DNA from: Straminergon stramineum
Lineage: Eukaryota > Streptophyta > Bryopsida > Hypnales > Calliergonaceae
Assembly (NCBI GenBank): GCA_963920665.1
Contig: OY987270.1
Span: 17,634,019 to 17,698,018, forward strand
Reading direction: 5' to 3'
Length of the DNA stretch: 64,000 bases
In this document: in pieces, positions 1 through 11,983 of the stretch
Position numbering within the stretch: position 1 is the first letter of the stretch
Layout of the letters: every line of letters starts with the position of its first letter
The notes under the pieces: generated by a model
Seen by the model: only the letters and a program-made list of their open reading frames with translations
Told to the model about the DNA's origin: nothing
Database searches by the model: none
Program-made: the position numbers and the translations under genes

Positions 1-712
1 GGTAGGTGTTCTGAAATCCCTTGTTTGACAATAGATACTTATTGATGTTATTAGATTGGTCAGATTTATTGATGGTCATGTAGGCAAACGAAAGAGGATT
101 CTGATGCACCAAAGTGTTTATTATTTGGATTTGTATGTAAAAGTTATGAAAGGGTCAAATTTTCGTTGGTGGATGTATTAATATTCACTTCTTCGAAAAT
201 TCGTACATTAATTGATTAACCCCTAAAGTTCCATGCCCCAGTTTTACCAAAAAACAGTACAAGGCTGTCTTTTTTTAATTGCAAAGAGTAAGAATTTTGA
301 ACATATTTTCTTTTGCATATCCAACCCGTAGGATCTTGCACTTGACTAGTTTGAAGATGTGTGGAAAAAGTTTCAGAAACTTTGACCTTCTAGATTGCAA
401 GGTGTTAGCATTTAAAGTGAAAAAAACCTGATTTTTTCTCCTTTTCACACTAGATTATAAGGCTTTGAATCCTCTGAAATTTTGCATTACAAAGTTTCGA
501 GGTAAAAAATCTTTATAGTGGAGGATTGAGTTGAGAATCTAGGAGAAAAAAACTCAAAAAGAGAAACTTGATTTCCAGTCCTTAGAAACTTCCTAAGTAG
601 AAGTAGGTATAAAATGGAAAGAATACCTAAATCGTTAATAACAGTATCGTTATGCCACTAATACTCTTGAATAGTATGTTGTGAGTTGAGATGGTGGCCT
701 TGATTTTGCAAG
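1..712. other. Urease intron or upstream non-coding sequence
   Basis: No coding segment is recognisable here. A splice acceptor at 711-712 opens the first urease exon in the window, so this stretch is most simply the 3' part of the preceding urease intron. The earlier urease exons (gamma-like, beta-like and start of alpha-like regions) must lie before position 1. Confidence 0.6.
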
Positions 713-3700
713 GTCAACACTGAAGTAATCGCTGGGGACGGTCTGATCCTTACAGCTGGTGGAGTGGACACCCATATTCACTTCATATGTCCCCAACTTG
801 GTGATGAAGCCATTGCATCTGGTACTTCTTTCCCTCTTTCTATGAAAATGAATCGATGCCGAGTCCTTTGTCAATTGTGACATCTCTCATGTTTTGAGGG
901 TCACGCTGGATATCCTCCCTTTCTTATTGAAGGAAAACTCGTACAAAGACGATTCTAAAATTAGACCATTTCAGAAACTTTTTGATATATCATCATGAAG
1001 AAAAATTTTCTCATGAGTTCATGAAATAGTCTAAGTTTTACTAAAGACCTTGTGACCTCGTTAACTTTCTTTTTTTCATGTTGTCCTTTGTGCTTAGTTC
1101 TCTTTGCGCCTTTTCTTCAGGTCTACTTGGAGTGATTTAGTCAAGATAATAACAGTTTCACGTTTTTCTGTTTTTGGTCACTCTTCCAAGTTGGATCTTG
1201 TTTGGATGTCCTCTAGTCGTATCTTGTCTAAGTGGGGATAATAGTGGTACACAAAATAAGTCTTCTAGTCACCATTCAGTCGCATGAAACATTCTTTAGC
1301 AGTTGTGGGAACTCAATCTTCTTCATTGTGAATGGCAACCCAAAAATAATGCTTACAAGTCTGACATTCACAGTGAGTGGCCAGTATATTCTCATAGGGT
1401 TTGGTATCTTCCACGTGACATGAGCTTATGATTGTCCGCAAAAGAATTTGGATTCCTCTTTCAAGGGTGTTGAAGCATCTCCTCAAAATGTTATGCTCAA
1501 ATAACAAAAACTTGGCAAATTATTGTCAGGCGTCACGACGCTGGTAGGGGGTGGGACTGGGCCAGCCCATGGCACTTGTGCAACAACGTGCACCCCAGCT
1601 CCAGAGCACATGAGTCTCATGTTGCAGGCCACAGACCAGTTTCCTCTCAATATTGGCTTTACTGGCAAGGTATGAACGTATGAACGTATTGAACTTCTAA
1701 ATTTTCTTCACATTTTAGCATCTCTGAGCTTTCGTTCGGACCCATAGGTGCAAGGCCATGTCTCTTTGGAGGTACTCTTTTCATCCTATTGAGGTCAGTA
1801 CGTGACTTAGCGAGTGTGGTACGCATCGTTTGGAAAAAGACGTATAATGATCCATTGAACCTCATGAACCTTTTTCTTTCTGCAGGGAAACACGTCTGAT
1901 GTGGAAGGGCTGCCAGATATTATACGAGCTGGTGCTGTAGGATTGAAACTCCATGAAGATTGGGGAACCACGCCAGCTGCAATCAGGAATTGTCTCAATG
2001 TTGCTGATGAATATGACATACAGGTAGCTCCCTCTGCTTGATTCTTAGTGCACCTGATGCAACACGTCTTTTTTGTAATGTATTTTGAAAACCTATGACG
2101 TTTAAGGTTTAAGCATTTAAACCAATATGTGGGAGTGCGTTTTCATTAAATCAATCTCTCACTGGTAGGATCATTCTAAGTACAAGAGCCAAACTCACTC
2201 TATGTGATGATTTCTTATGCTACTATTCAAACAGTGGGAGGTTGTGGACCACTATTGAAGGGATAGTAGACAATCCCATTTCCATTAAAAGATTAGTGTC
2301 CAAATCATGCTTGTACTCAACTTACTAATTGAAGACCAACCAAGGGACTGAAGGCGAGAAAGTGTCTATAGGTCCATAACTCTTTTAATATCCTCTTCCT
2401 AAAACCTTGTTTTCCTATGATCAAAGTACACCTTTGGATTATCTCTGTAGCATATTGCAGCTTCATGTTCTCTCATGGATTCGATCATTAGGAGGTGTCA
2501 GAGTTTGCCTGCAGAAGAAGGCAAGTTCATAGTCGTGTTCCAAAATTACATAACGAAGCTATACTTTGAGGAAAGAAGAATTATGTTTCGCTCAATCTAG
2601 TAACAGAGCTAGACATAGCAGAGCAGGATCTGACACCACTTATTGCATTTTCCTGCAGGTGACTATCCACACAGACACATTGAATGAATCGGGATGTGTC
2701 GAGCAGTCCATTGAAGCATTCGGAGGACGGACCATTCATACTTACCACAGGTTTTATGTCACACCCTTAGCATTTCTTGTGCACTGAAGTATTAGAAGCT
2801 CTTATTATAACTCTTGGATGTCTCAACGAAGCTCCCAAAATGCATGACTAGAGTTTTTGTAACATTGTTTCAATCAACAGTGTTGCTTGATTACATAAGA
2901 TCGCATGAGTCAAGAAGGTGGTCTCAAATCCCTTCTCACACTTGTCAAATTCCTTATCGTCATATTGTATGCAACTTCTTGTAACATGTCTTAGTGTAAT
3001 AATGAAAATAGAGGGGGTGTTTTGAAGTAATTGTGTCCTGTCTCTAAGGTTTTGATAGAAGACATAGGGTGTGATATTAGAGAATTTAAAATTTGCTGGA
3101 TGACAGTGAGGGTGCAGGTGGTGGTCATGCACCTGACATCATTCGAGTTTGCGGCTTGCCAAATGTCTTGCCGTCTTCGACAAACCCCACAAGGCCTTAC
3201 ACAGTCAATACCATAGATGAGCATCTTGATATGCTGGTACTCGCCCTGAACAAATTTCTTTCCTTTGGCAGTGTTGAGAATAAGTTTTATTTGTCTTCTA
3301 TACCCTAAGGGAAGAGACTAAACAATGTTTTGAAAACGCAGAAAGATATGTTGCCTAATGAAAATGAGACATGTGTTAAAGGTAATTATAACATGTTGGG
3401 ATGTTTCATTCGACGGCTAAATTTCTTGTGTATAGTAGAATATGTGACAAGTGAAATCTGAGATTGTCGATTGGAACTTCTGAAGTTTTCAATCAATGAA
3501 CAATATACATTGGATATTATTAAAGATTACGTAGAGACATGTGAAAATTATTTTGGTAGAGACACTTGCAATTAGCCACTTGTTTGTTTTTAATATGTAG
3601 CCACTTGTTCGTTTTTTATTTGTTCTCCTTGATGACTTGCAATGATCAATTAATAGCCAAATGAGATGCTTGAAAAAATCCCCATTTTCATTATCACTCG

Positions 3701-6550
3701 GAAAAACTTTAGGTATGCTCTCATGTGATTTTAAGATGGATGTTAGTGAGGGTTTTAGGAATGAGTTTAGGTACACCTTTGGAGTAGATTCACTTTGCTA
3801 ACACCAAGTACAAACATTAATTTGTTTCCGAGTTTGCAAAATATGGACCTGATTCAAATGCACTTCTGTGCAGATGGTGTGTCATCATCTCAACAGGAAT
3901 ATTTCAGAGGATGTTGCTTTTGCAGAATCTCGGATTAGGGGGGAGACAATAGCTGCTGAGGACATCCTCCATGACATGGGCGCCATCAGCATGATGTCAT
4001 CTGATTCTCAAGCAATGGGTCGGATTGGCGAGGTTTTATTCTAAACCCCCTCCACACTTTCCAACTTACTCGCTAGTGTAAGATTTTTTAGCCATTGAAG
4101 CACTGCACCTTCATTGCGTTACAAATGCTAAGATATTAAGGTGACTGCACCTAATTGCGATCCCCACCTAATTGTGTCACAATGTATACCTTCTCTTTGT
4201 TTCGAAACCTTAATCTAAGATGGTCATACTTGCCTTATGAGATTTGGGTCACATGAATAAGGGAAGAATCACAACCTTACATTTAGGTTCTGAAATGAAG
4301 ATGAAGTCTACATGATGATGCAATTATTTCTGCTTACCTTACACCTTATTTGATTTTTAGTCACTCATATGCAGTATTGAATTCTTTTTCACATCTCTTA
4401 ACCTTTTTTTTCATTGTATTTTTATATTAAGAAAATGAGAAGATGGGCATCAATGAATACTCAAAATTCTATGCGTCATGCCCGTCATTTCTTTCTCTTT
4501 AAGAAAATGTTATAATTCATTTCGTTTTTGGCAGGTCATAACACGAACCTGGCAAACTGCCCACAAGATGAAAATGCAGCGCGGGCAGCTGCCCGAAGTG
4601 AAGAATGTAGATAACGATAATCTACGCATTCGAAGATATGTTGCCAAATATACCATCAACCCAGCCATAGCACATGGCTTATCTCACCTCATCGGTTCTG
4701 TGGAGGTAAAAGCTCGATCTGCATTATGTTCTTCATATGTTTACTCTTCTTAGATCTTAGAAATTCAATTACACTCAGATCTCTATAATATGGCCTCTGA
4801 ATGACAGTTTGGAATATCCTGCCCTCTTGTCACACTATGTAGCACAGATTCAAACTATTCCTAAGTCCCCAAACAATTCCAATTTTTCATATGTTCACCA
4901 TTCTTAATCCTTGTGAATTTAATGCATTCTACCTTCTTGAATATGACCTCTAAAATGAAATTTTGAGATATCTTGCACGCTTGTTATCATTGATTGTAGC
5001 ATAGATTCAAGCTGTTTCTTAGCCCCAAAGAATTCAAATTTTGCATATGTTGACCATTCTTAATCCTTGTGAATTTAATACATTCTAACTTCTTTAATAT
5101 GACCTCTAAAATGAAATTGAGATATCTTGCACTCATCGCGCTAACATTTGATTGTAGCACACTTATCACGCATCGAGTCCCTTTGGGGATTCTGATTGAC
5201 GAGTTCAAGGTGTACATTTTGTGTGTGCCTTACAGGTAGGCAAATTTGCGGATCTAGTGCTGTGGAAACCGGGTCTATTCGGAGCAAAGCCTGAATTGGT
5301 TATCAAGGGTGGCTTCATTGCTTGGGCACAAATGGGAGATGCCAATGCCAGCATCCCAACTCCTGAACCGGTGCACATTTCTACTCACATGCTGTTTTGC
5401 ATTCCTGTATTTAAACAGCAACTTTAAACAAAATGATGAACTTTTTGTGTGTGCACATCACTTAATCAAGAGGTATAAGCAATCAAGAATTGACACGTGT
5501 TTCCTGTCTTACAAAACCTCCAAGATAAGTACACCTATTATAGACACTTTAAGATCTAATGACTAAATTGTGACGCATCTAAGATAACTACACCTAATGG
5601 TGACCATTTTGCAAGATGGACCCTTACAGATGCTTTCCTAAATCGTAAAGCCTCTTTTGATGAGAGCCTAGGGTCAATTTCATAAACTCATGTTTTCAGC
5701 ACTTGGAAAATTCACTATTTATTTAGATGGAATCCGAAAAATGCATTCTAAGAGAGTGTACAGAATCCGTTTTCGGAACGAAATCGATCAATAAGTTAAT
5801 AATAGGAACCGTGCTCAATTGCTTATGCGGACGATTTTACCATTTTACCTTAAAGAGCCTTAGCCCTGACTTGTGTGTTGGTTTTGGAACAGGTACTCAT
5901 GCGACCCATGTTTGGAGCTCTTGGGAAGGCATGCAGTGCCCAGTCCATTGCTTTTGTCAGCAAGGTAACCTTCCGAATACTGATAGTAAAGAAATAACTC
6001 TGCCATGATTTCTCTATACGCCCTTAGCACTTTAATATCACATTTTCTGTTTGTTCGTCAAATTCTTAGGGAACAGATGTACTCCCACTATCGTATTATG
6101 TTATATACAAATGTGATATTAAGGAGTTTGACAAGTTTGAAAAAGGTTCTAAAGTACATTTCCAACTTCATTGATAAGGTTAAGACATTCGTCCTTCGGT
6201 GTGAATGTACCCATAATATTTTGTGTAACTATCTTCAACAAACTCTTCATTCATGTTGCTCTTAAGGCAAAGAGAGTTCTTTATCCTTCTCTTTAATTTG
6301 ATGGATGATTAATGATTTGTGCTTGCAGGCGGCACTAGAGGGTGGTGTGAAAGCCGCCTATGGTTTGGAGAAACGAGTGGAAGCAGTGCAAAATGTGCGC
6401 AATATCGGCAAGGCTAACATGAAGCTCAACAATGCCACACCTGTCATTGAAGTGGACCCTGAGTCCTATCACGTCACCGCGGACAAAGTGCCGTTGGTTT
6501 GTGAGCCAGCGCAATCCCTCCCTTTGTCACAAACTTACTTCCTCTTTTAG
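713..6550 (+). CDS. URE: Urease, 3' part (catalytic C-terminal region), ten exons
   Basis: Urease hydrolyses urea to ammonia and carbamate in the cytosol, using two nickel ions. My exons are 713-821, 1530-1669, 1886-2023, 2659-2750, 3107-3236, 3874-4032, 4535-4705, 5236-5370, 5893-5964 and 6329-6550 (stop TAG). All junctions are GT-AG and in phase, giving 455 residues. Plant ureases are about 840 aa, so roughly the first 380 residues are outside the window. Visible active-site signatures, in order: DTHIHF (nickel-binding His pair), GLKLHEDWG (the Lys that is carbamylated), [18 protein letters not shown], the flap MVCHHLN with catalytic Cys and His, and [12 protein letters not shown] with the last nickel-ligand Asp. 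The C-terminus [19 protein letters not shown] is the usual urease end. No frameshift or premature stop is seen, so the gene is probably functional. Nickel-insertion accessory genes are not in the window. Confidence 0.95.
4732..5163 (+). repeat. Tandem repeat in a urease intron (about 155-bp period)
   Basis: Inside the intron between urease exons 7 and 8, a segment is repeated about 2.7 times. It is marked by CATATGTT-(T/C/G)AC near 4733, 4888 and 5043, followed each time by CTTAATCCTTGTGAATTTAA-like sequence and later ATGACCTCTAAAATGA. The second and third copies are much closer to each other than to the first. Confidence 0.75.
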
Positions 6551-7170
6551 TGGTCTACTTCCAAAACAGTAGCACTTGCTTTCTATTCCCATGTACACCT
6601 CTTGGAGCCTCTTCATTCACTTTGGTTTTAGGATTTAAAGGTATTCTTCTTCTTCTCTTTAGGGGTTGTGTCCTCAATGACCTTGCTGATGCAATTCAAA
6701 ATCCAATTGCATTTTCTGCGTGTGGTTAGAATCAGAGAGTTTCCTTTGTGTTGTGTGTTGCATTTTGGTGAATTCATCCCATGAAAGAGGCGTCGAAGAT
6801 GGTCAACAGAAGTTGATTTTTTTTAATTGGGTTCAAAACTCTAGAACGGGGCTAGTGCTTCAATAGAAGAATCCTGTTGTGTTCAATTTGGTAGCTAACC
6901 TACAAATTACAGAACAAGATTTGCAAGGCCTAGCACCCCAAATAAAAGTACTTAGCATCGTTGTATCAAGAGCTTCAGACTGAATAGGGAGTGCAAGGTT
7001 GGGTTAGAAAAGGCTGTTGAATAGTTTTGTAATGGCAGATCAACAAACAGCTATGCTTCAAATGGAGGTTTAAACCCATTTGTAGTGTAGTTTAGGGTTT
7101 AGGCTCTGTAGCTTATTCCGTGGAGGGGACTATGACTCCACTTTTATGTAGCAACAAACTGACTGTTGTA

Positions 7171-7263
7171 GATGAGAACCTAGATGAGAACCTACTGAAG
7201 CTTTCTTATTTCACTGTAGATTTGACAATATCTACAGTGAACCTAGATGAGAACCTAGATGAG
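7171..7263. repeat. Hairpin flanked by 11-bp direct repeats
   Basis: The unit GATGAGAACCTA occurs in tandem at 7171-7192 and again at 7239-7263. Between them lies a perfect 10-bp inverted repeat, CACTGTAGAT and ATCTACAGTG, with an 8-base loop (about 7212-7239). Confidence 0.7.
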
Positions 7264-7714
7264 TTGTGTAATGCCTTGTCCTCTTTGATGCAGAGTGAAT
7301 AAAACTCTAGAGTTCACTAGATGTGTTGTGTTGACTGTTTCAACCTTGGAAGGATGGTGGCCTAGGTAGTCACTCAAAAATGATTTGATTTTTGGGCCAA
7401 TAAGTGTATTCTTCCTTTCTTTAGTGATTTTGAAAGTCATCCATCGGTCACATTTCAGCCTCCGTGTCCTTACAGGTTAACTCTTTAACATTGTTGTGAA
7501 CACTAAGCATCTGATGGATGACAAAGAATCCTTCTTTGTATCATAGAATTGTAGATGTTCATCCTTAGAATTTTGTGTAAAATTGTGTAAAAAGGGGAGG
7601 TCTTGTAGAGTAGTTTGACCTCCAATTAGTGCTCTTGGGGTTTTCTTTAAGAAAATGATTAACGAGGTATCAAAAAGGATGATTTCCACAATGTTCAACC
7701 CAATGTTCTAATGG

Positions 7715-8532
7715 TTAACTCCTCATCACCCAAGGGGACAAAAAGTGTCCTCACATTGTCTGGTAGTCAAATTCAAAATGTTGTTACTTTTGCATCCAAT
7801 GTCAAGTTTCAATAAAACTTGTTGGAAATGTTGCACATATTAGTCTAGTTTCACTCGTAAAATTTTCAGATTTCAGATCAATTCAAGATTTATTGATTTT
7901 AAGAGCCCTTTGAAGTTCACAGGTTCAATTTGAGTTCACCTCATTGCATTCTAATGGCTACAACTTTGGAGGCTTGTAACTTTATCATAAAATGTTTTCT
8001 TTCAATAAAACTTGTTGGGTTTTATTACTCTTAAGTTCTAGTTATTGTGGTAAAACTTTCATGTCAATCCAAGTTGTTTTGAATGTTTGGGAGAAATTCA
8101 AAGTTCAAAATCTAGACATTTTTTTTTGCTATTTTTTTCACTGTTTTTTGACATTTCAAAACAATTTCGAAGACACAATGAGTTACTTGAATGATAATTT
8201 TTTTTATCCAAAGTGTTTGTCTTTTGTTTTTGAATCACCTTGTAGTTTAAATTTTTTTCATTTGAGTAGGTTTAGAAATCGAATTTCACCTCCAAATGTG
8301 TTTTTAAGAAAATTTTAGCATCTTTTTTCAACACTAGAACATTATAATCATTCAATCTATACGGTCAAATGACCCCAAATTTGTTTCACACCATCGACAA
8401 CATGCACACTACAAGATTGTACAATTGAGATTTTCATACTTCATTGTATGAAAATCATTCAATTTAGACTTTTAGCACTTGAAAAGCAAGGATGTTTTTA
8501 CACATGTTAGGACTTTTGGCAATGAGGGGTTA
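7715..8532. mobile_element. Degraded MITE-like element with TTAACCCC-type ends
   Basis: The left end (GTTAACTCCTCAT-CACCCAAGGGGAC) and the inverted right end (GGACTTTTGGCAATGAGGGGTTAG) pair as diverged terminal inverted repeats. The internal sequence, with the phrase AAAAGTGTCCTCACAT and then TTTTGCATCCAATGTC, is shared along most of its length with the element at 33069-34042, so these are two diverged copies of one family. No transposase is encoded. The superfamily is not certain. Confidence 0.6.
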
Positions 8533-10083
8533 GTTCATGGTGTTTCTAAGTCCATGTTCTCCAAGACTTTGTGAAGACTTGGTGGATTCTACTTAGCTAA
8601 TGGATCTTAGTATACTGAAGTAAGGTAGAAGTTGCAATTGTCGAACAATTCCTTTATTTATCAATGAAATGGAAATGGGACCCTAGGGTTAATTGTGAAG
8701 TCGTGTTAAAATAAATCTTTATATGATGTCTCTTTCAATATTTATTCTAAAATGCATTTTATTTCTTACTCTCCTTGAATTTTTTTCTAGAATGACAAGA
8801 AGGCATGGCTACATGCAATCACATTGAGTTTGTCTTCTTCCTAAATGGAGATTTAAGTCCCAACTTTGCAAAAAAAAAGATCAAATACAAAATTTGCAAC
8901 ACTTAAGTATGAAAATCATTTATTGTTTTTTTGAAATAAATGTCATTTTAATCATTTTTACAACAAAAATTAAAATCAAATTGATATGCATGACAAAAAA
9001 ATCCAAATAATACAATAAGCAATGAAGAAAAATTTGAAAATTTCTCAAGATTTTTTTCTTACAATCAAAACACCCTTTGCAATGACTACTAAGCCTAATC
9101 CCCACTATCAAACTTTAAAAGAAATTTGTCTTCCTCAAACATTTGAAGAAATTATTTGAATTCTATTCTGATTTGAACTTTATTGGTATGACAACAAAGC
9201 ATACATATTAGCATGCAATCTAATCATATGGAGTTGCTTTCTTCCTAAATCAAGAAGTTTAGGCCCTACCTTTCATTAGTACAAATTCACCACTCCTATT
9301 TATATTAGATTTGGTGAAATTTTATTTTTATAAATTATTTTTTAATCTTTTTTTACTACTTGATTATATTAAAATTTATAAATACTTGTTAACACCAATT
9401 AAGTTCAATAGATTTCAATAGAAAATTGTCAAAAAAGTTCTAATTAATTTCTTGTTTTCCATCTAGGTTGATTTCTAATAAAATCTGTTCAGTTTAATAG
9501 ACATTAACAAAATAAAATAGGAAAACAATCCAAAGAAAATCCAAAGAAATAAAATTTCACCAAAATAATAGGAATGATGGTTTTGAACTAGTGTTTGCCA
9601 AATGAATGGATCAAGCACAAATATGCACCACGTACTTGAGATTTTCATTTGTATTTGATCCCCTCATTTTGCAAAAGTAGGATTAATAACTAAACATTGA
9701 TTTAGGATGATTGAAGTTAACTTGATGTGATTAAATTACCCGCATAATGCCTTGTTGACATTCCCAAAATGTTCAATTTGTAGTAAGCCATGCCTTATTG
9801 TCATTCCTAAAAACTTTCAAATGCACTCTAGAAGAAGTATTAAAAGAGGCATCAAATAAACTAGGGGTTTGCATGCCTTTATAATTAACTCTAATGTCCC
9901 CAAGTCAAACTTGCAAACAATCTATCCAATATCAAATTTTTCTATATGATGGACAAAAATCCATTTTCAGGAATGACATTTCAACTAAAACTCTTGACTT
10001 CGCACCGCCAAAATTTTCATCCATTTAACCATTTCTCATCCATTTTGCCACCGTTCATCTAGTTTCAGCTACAAACAATATCA

Positions 10084-11983
10084 CTCAAGCTACGTTCCCA
10101 AAGTTAATAAGGCGCCGCCAGCCAGTGCGAACGCCGCCCTTTCTCATCCACTTTCGAATCCTCAACGGCTCTCCTACTCCTGCGGTACGATACCCTCCGA
10201 TACCCTCCAATACCCGGACCCGGTCTTCCACTATGAATCACGTCCGCCCCCGTCCCGGAGCCGCACTCAATTTCCCAGTTGCATTGTTCGCCAGAAATTT
10301 TCTTCAGTTGCAACGGCGCCTGACGACGTAAGTTACACCTTCAATTCAATCTCTCGCCATTTCGTTGCCCTCAAGGACGCCATTCACGCTGGTACGTTTC
10401 TGCTTCTCGCCATTCCCTATGTTGCAACTATTTTCTTTTCTTCTTTTCAAAGATCAGGTAACGGGAAATTGTTAGGAATGGTGAGATGTCGTGGGAAGAG
10501 GAGAAATTTGAGCTCATGTACGGGATTTTTGTAGAATCGAGCGGATTGTGAATGCGGGAAAGGAGATGGAATGCATGTGTTGTGTTACGGAGAGGAGTGT
10601 TGTGGCTTGCGTTTTTCCTTTCGATGAACTGGATCGAGAGTTTTGATGAGATGATTACTACTTAGGGGAGTGTGCATGGAAATGGTGATACTGAAGTTGT
10701 GTAGTTGTTTTTTATATTGTGAGTAGGTCAATCAGATTCTGCGCTGTTTGCTTGTGCTGAGTTTTTGTAGTGGACGGAGTTGTGCACAGTGCGGAAGAGT
10801 TCTGTGTTCATTGCATTTTTCCAATGGACGTTGAGAGAATTTCTAATTCCGCTCCTAGGGTATTGTACGTTGAAGAATCGAGCGGAATGCAAGGGGATTG
10901 TCTCTGCGGATAAGGAGCTGAAATTTGTGAGTTATGCAGAGGTCTGTTGTCGCTTGCGTTTGTTCGTTAGGTGGACGCAATCGAGAGCTTTGTTGATATG
11001 ATTCATCTTCAGCTCCGTGGATGAAGAGAGTGATATTGAAATTGTGTAGTTTTCATAATGTGAGTAGGTCATACAGACTCTGTGCTGTTTGCTTTTGTCA
11101 AGTGTTTGTAGGAGAAGGAGTAAACGTGCAGAAGAGCGCTGTTGATAGGTTTCATCTACTGAATGTTAAGATAATTTTAAATTTATGCTCTAAGGGTTTG
11201 TACGTTGTTGAATCGAGTGGAATGCAAGTAAATTATTCTGCGCAAACAATAATGAGAATTTGTAGCATCACGGAGAGGACTCCTGTTCTTTGCGCTTGTC
11301 TTTAGATGAACTCAATCTAGATTCTGTGCAGTCTTTCAATGTGAGTAGGTTAATCAGATTCTGCGCTGATTACTGGTGTTTAGTGTTTATAGTATACGGC
11401 GTAGACATTGTGCTGAAGGACTCACGCAATCGACAGCACTGATCTTATGGATGTTGAGATCGTTTCTATTTCCACGCTTAGGGTATTGTACATGCAGCGA
11501 ATGATATCGACGTTTATAGACTTGTCTAAGCGAGTAGGTCATCTTATTGCCCTTGAAAGTGCCCTATTTGCTTTTGTCACTTGCTAAGAGTATACGGCCG
11601 CATGCTGCAAAGTTCTGTTGATTTCTGCCATCCAATAGACATTTGAGATCAGCTCTGAAGAGAGTTCACATGCATCTATTGCTATCGAAATCGTGTAGTT
11701 CTGTAATGTGGCTAGGCAATCTGATTGCACTTCGGTCTGTGTGGACAGTGCATAAAATATTTAAGGCTACGCCGATAGCTTGTGGCAGACAATTATCTAT
11801 TACCCCTAGTTTTTCCTCAAGTGGTATGTATGTAATCAAAGTTATTTGTGTCCAAGTCGTCGTCAAAGAGAGGAAGGAATTCGAAGGGTTTAGTGGTTCG
11901 TGTATCTGGTCCTACAACAATATTCTCAGAGTTTCTTCTACGTGCAGGTGTCGCTGAGTATGTTTTGAGCTTTCAAGTCAATC
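10084..11983 (+). promoter_or_regulatory. MAD3 gene 5' leader region (probable 5' UTR exon and intron)
   Basis: Composition changes sharply from AT-rich to mixed at about 10.08 kb. A CCG-rich stretch (10110-10330) ends in a good splice donor, GACGACGTAAGT, near 10328. I infer a transcribed 5' UTR exon here, followed by a leader intron reaching close to the first coding exon at 11984. The intervening 1.4 kb contains a diverged tandem repeat. A short upstream frame at 10125-10331 has no family resemblance and is not called. Confidence 0.45.
10520..11760 (+). repeat. Diverged tandem repeat in the MAD3 leader region
   Basis: A recurring phrase, GTGAGTAGGTCAATCAGATTC with TGCGCTGTTTGC after it, appears near 10723, 11058, 11339 and, weaker, 11532 and 11706. 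Accompanying shared words are TACGTTGAAGAATCGAGCGG (near 10540, 10866, 11200), GGTATTGTAC (10860, 11480) and ATGGACGTTGAGA (10825, 11450). The spacing shrinks from about 340 to 175 bases, so units have been truncated or deleted since duplication. Confidence 0.65.

Larger units (their letters stand above)
6551..10083. other. Intergenic region, AT-rich, no gene seen
   Basis: Between the urease stop and the MAD3 leader I see no conserved coding segment; the short open frames have no recognisable motifs. It contains a small hairpin-plus-repeat cluster (7171-7263) and a degraded transposable element (7715-8532). The rest is AT-rich sequence without visible structure. The urease 3' UTR should occupy the first few hundred bases. 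Confidence 0.6.
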
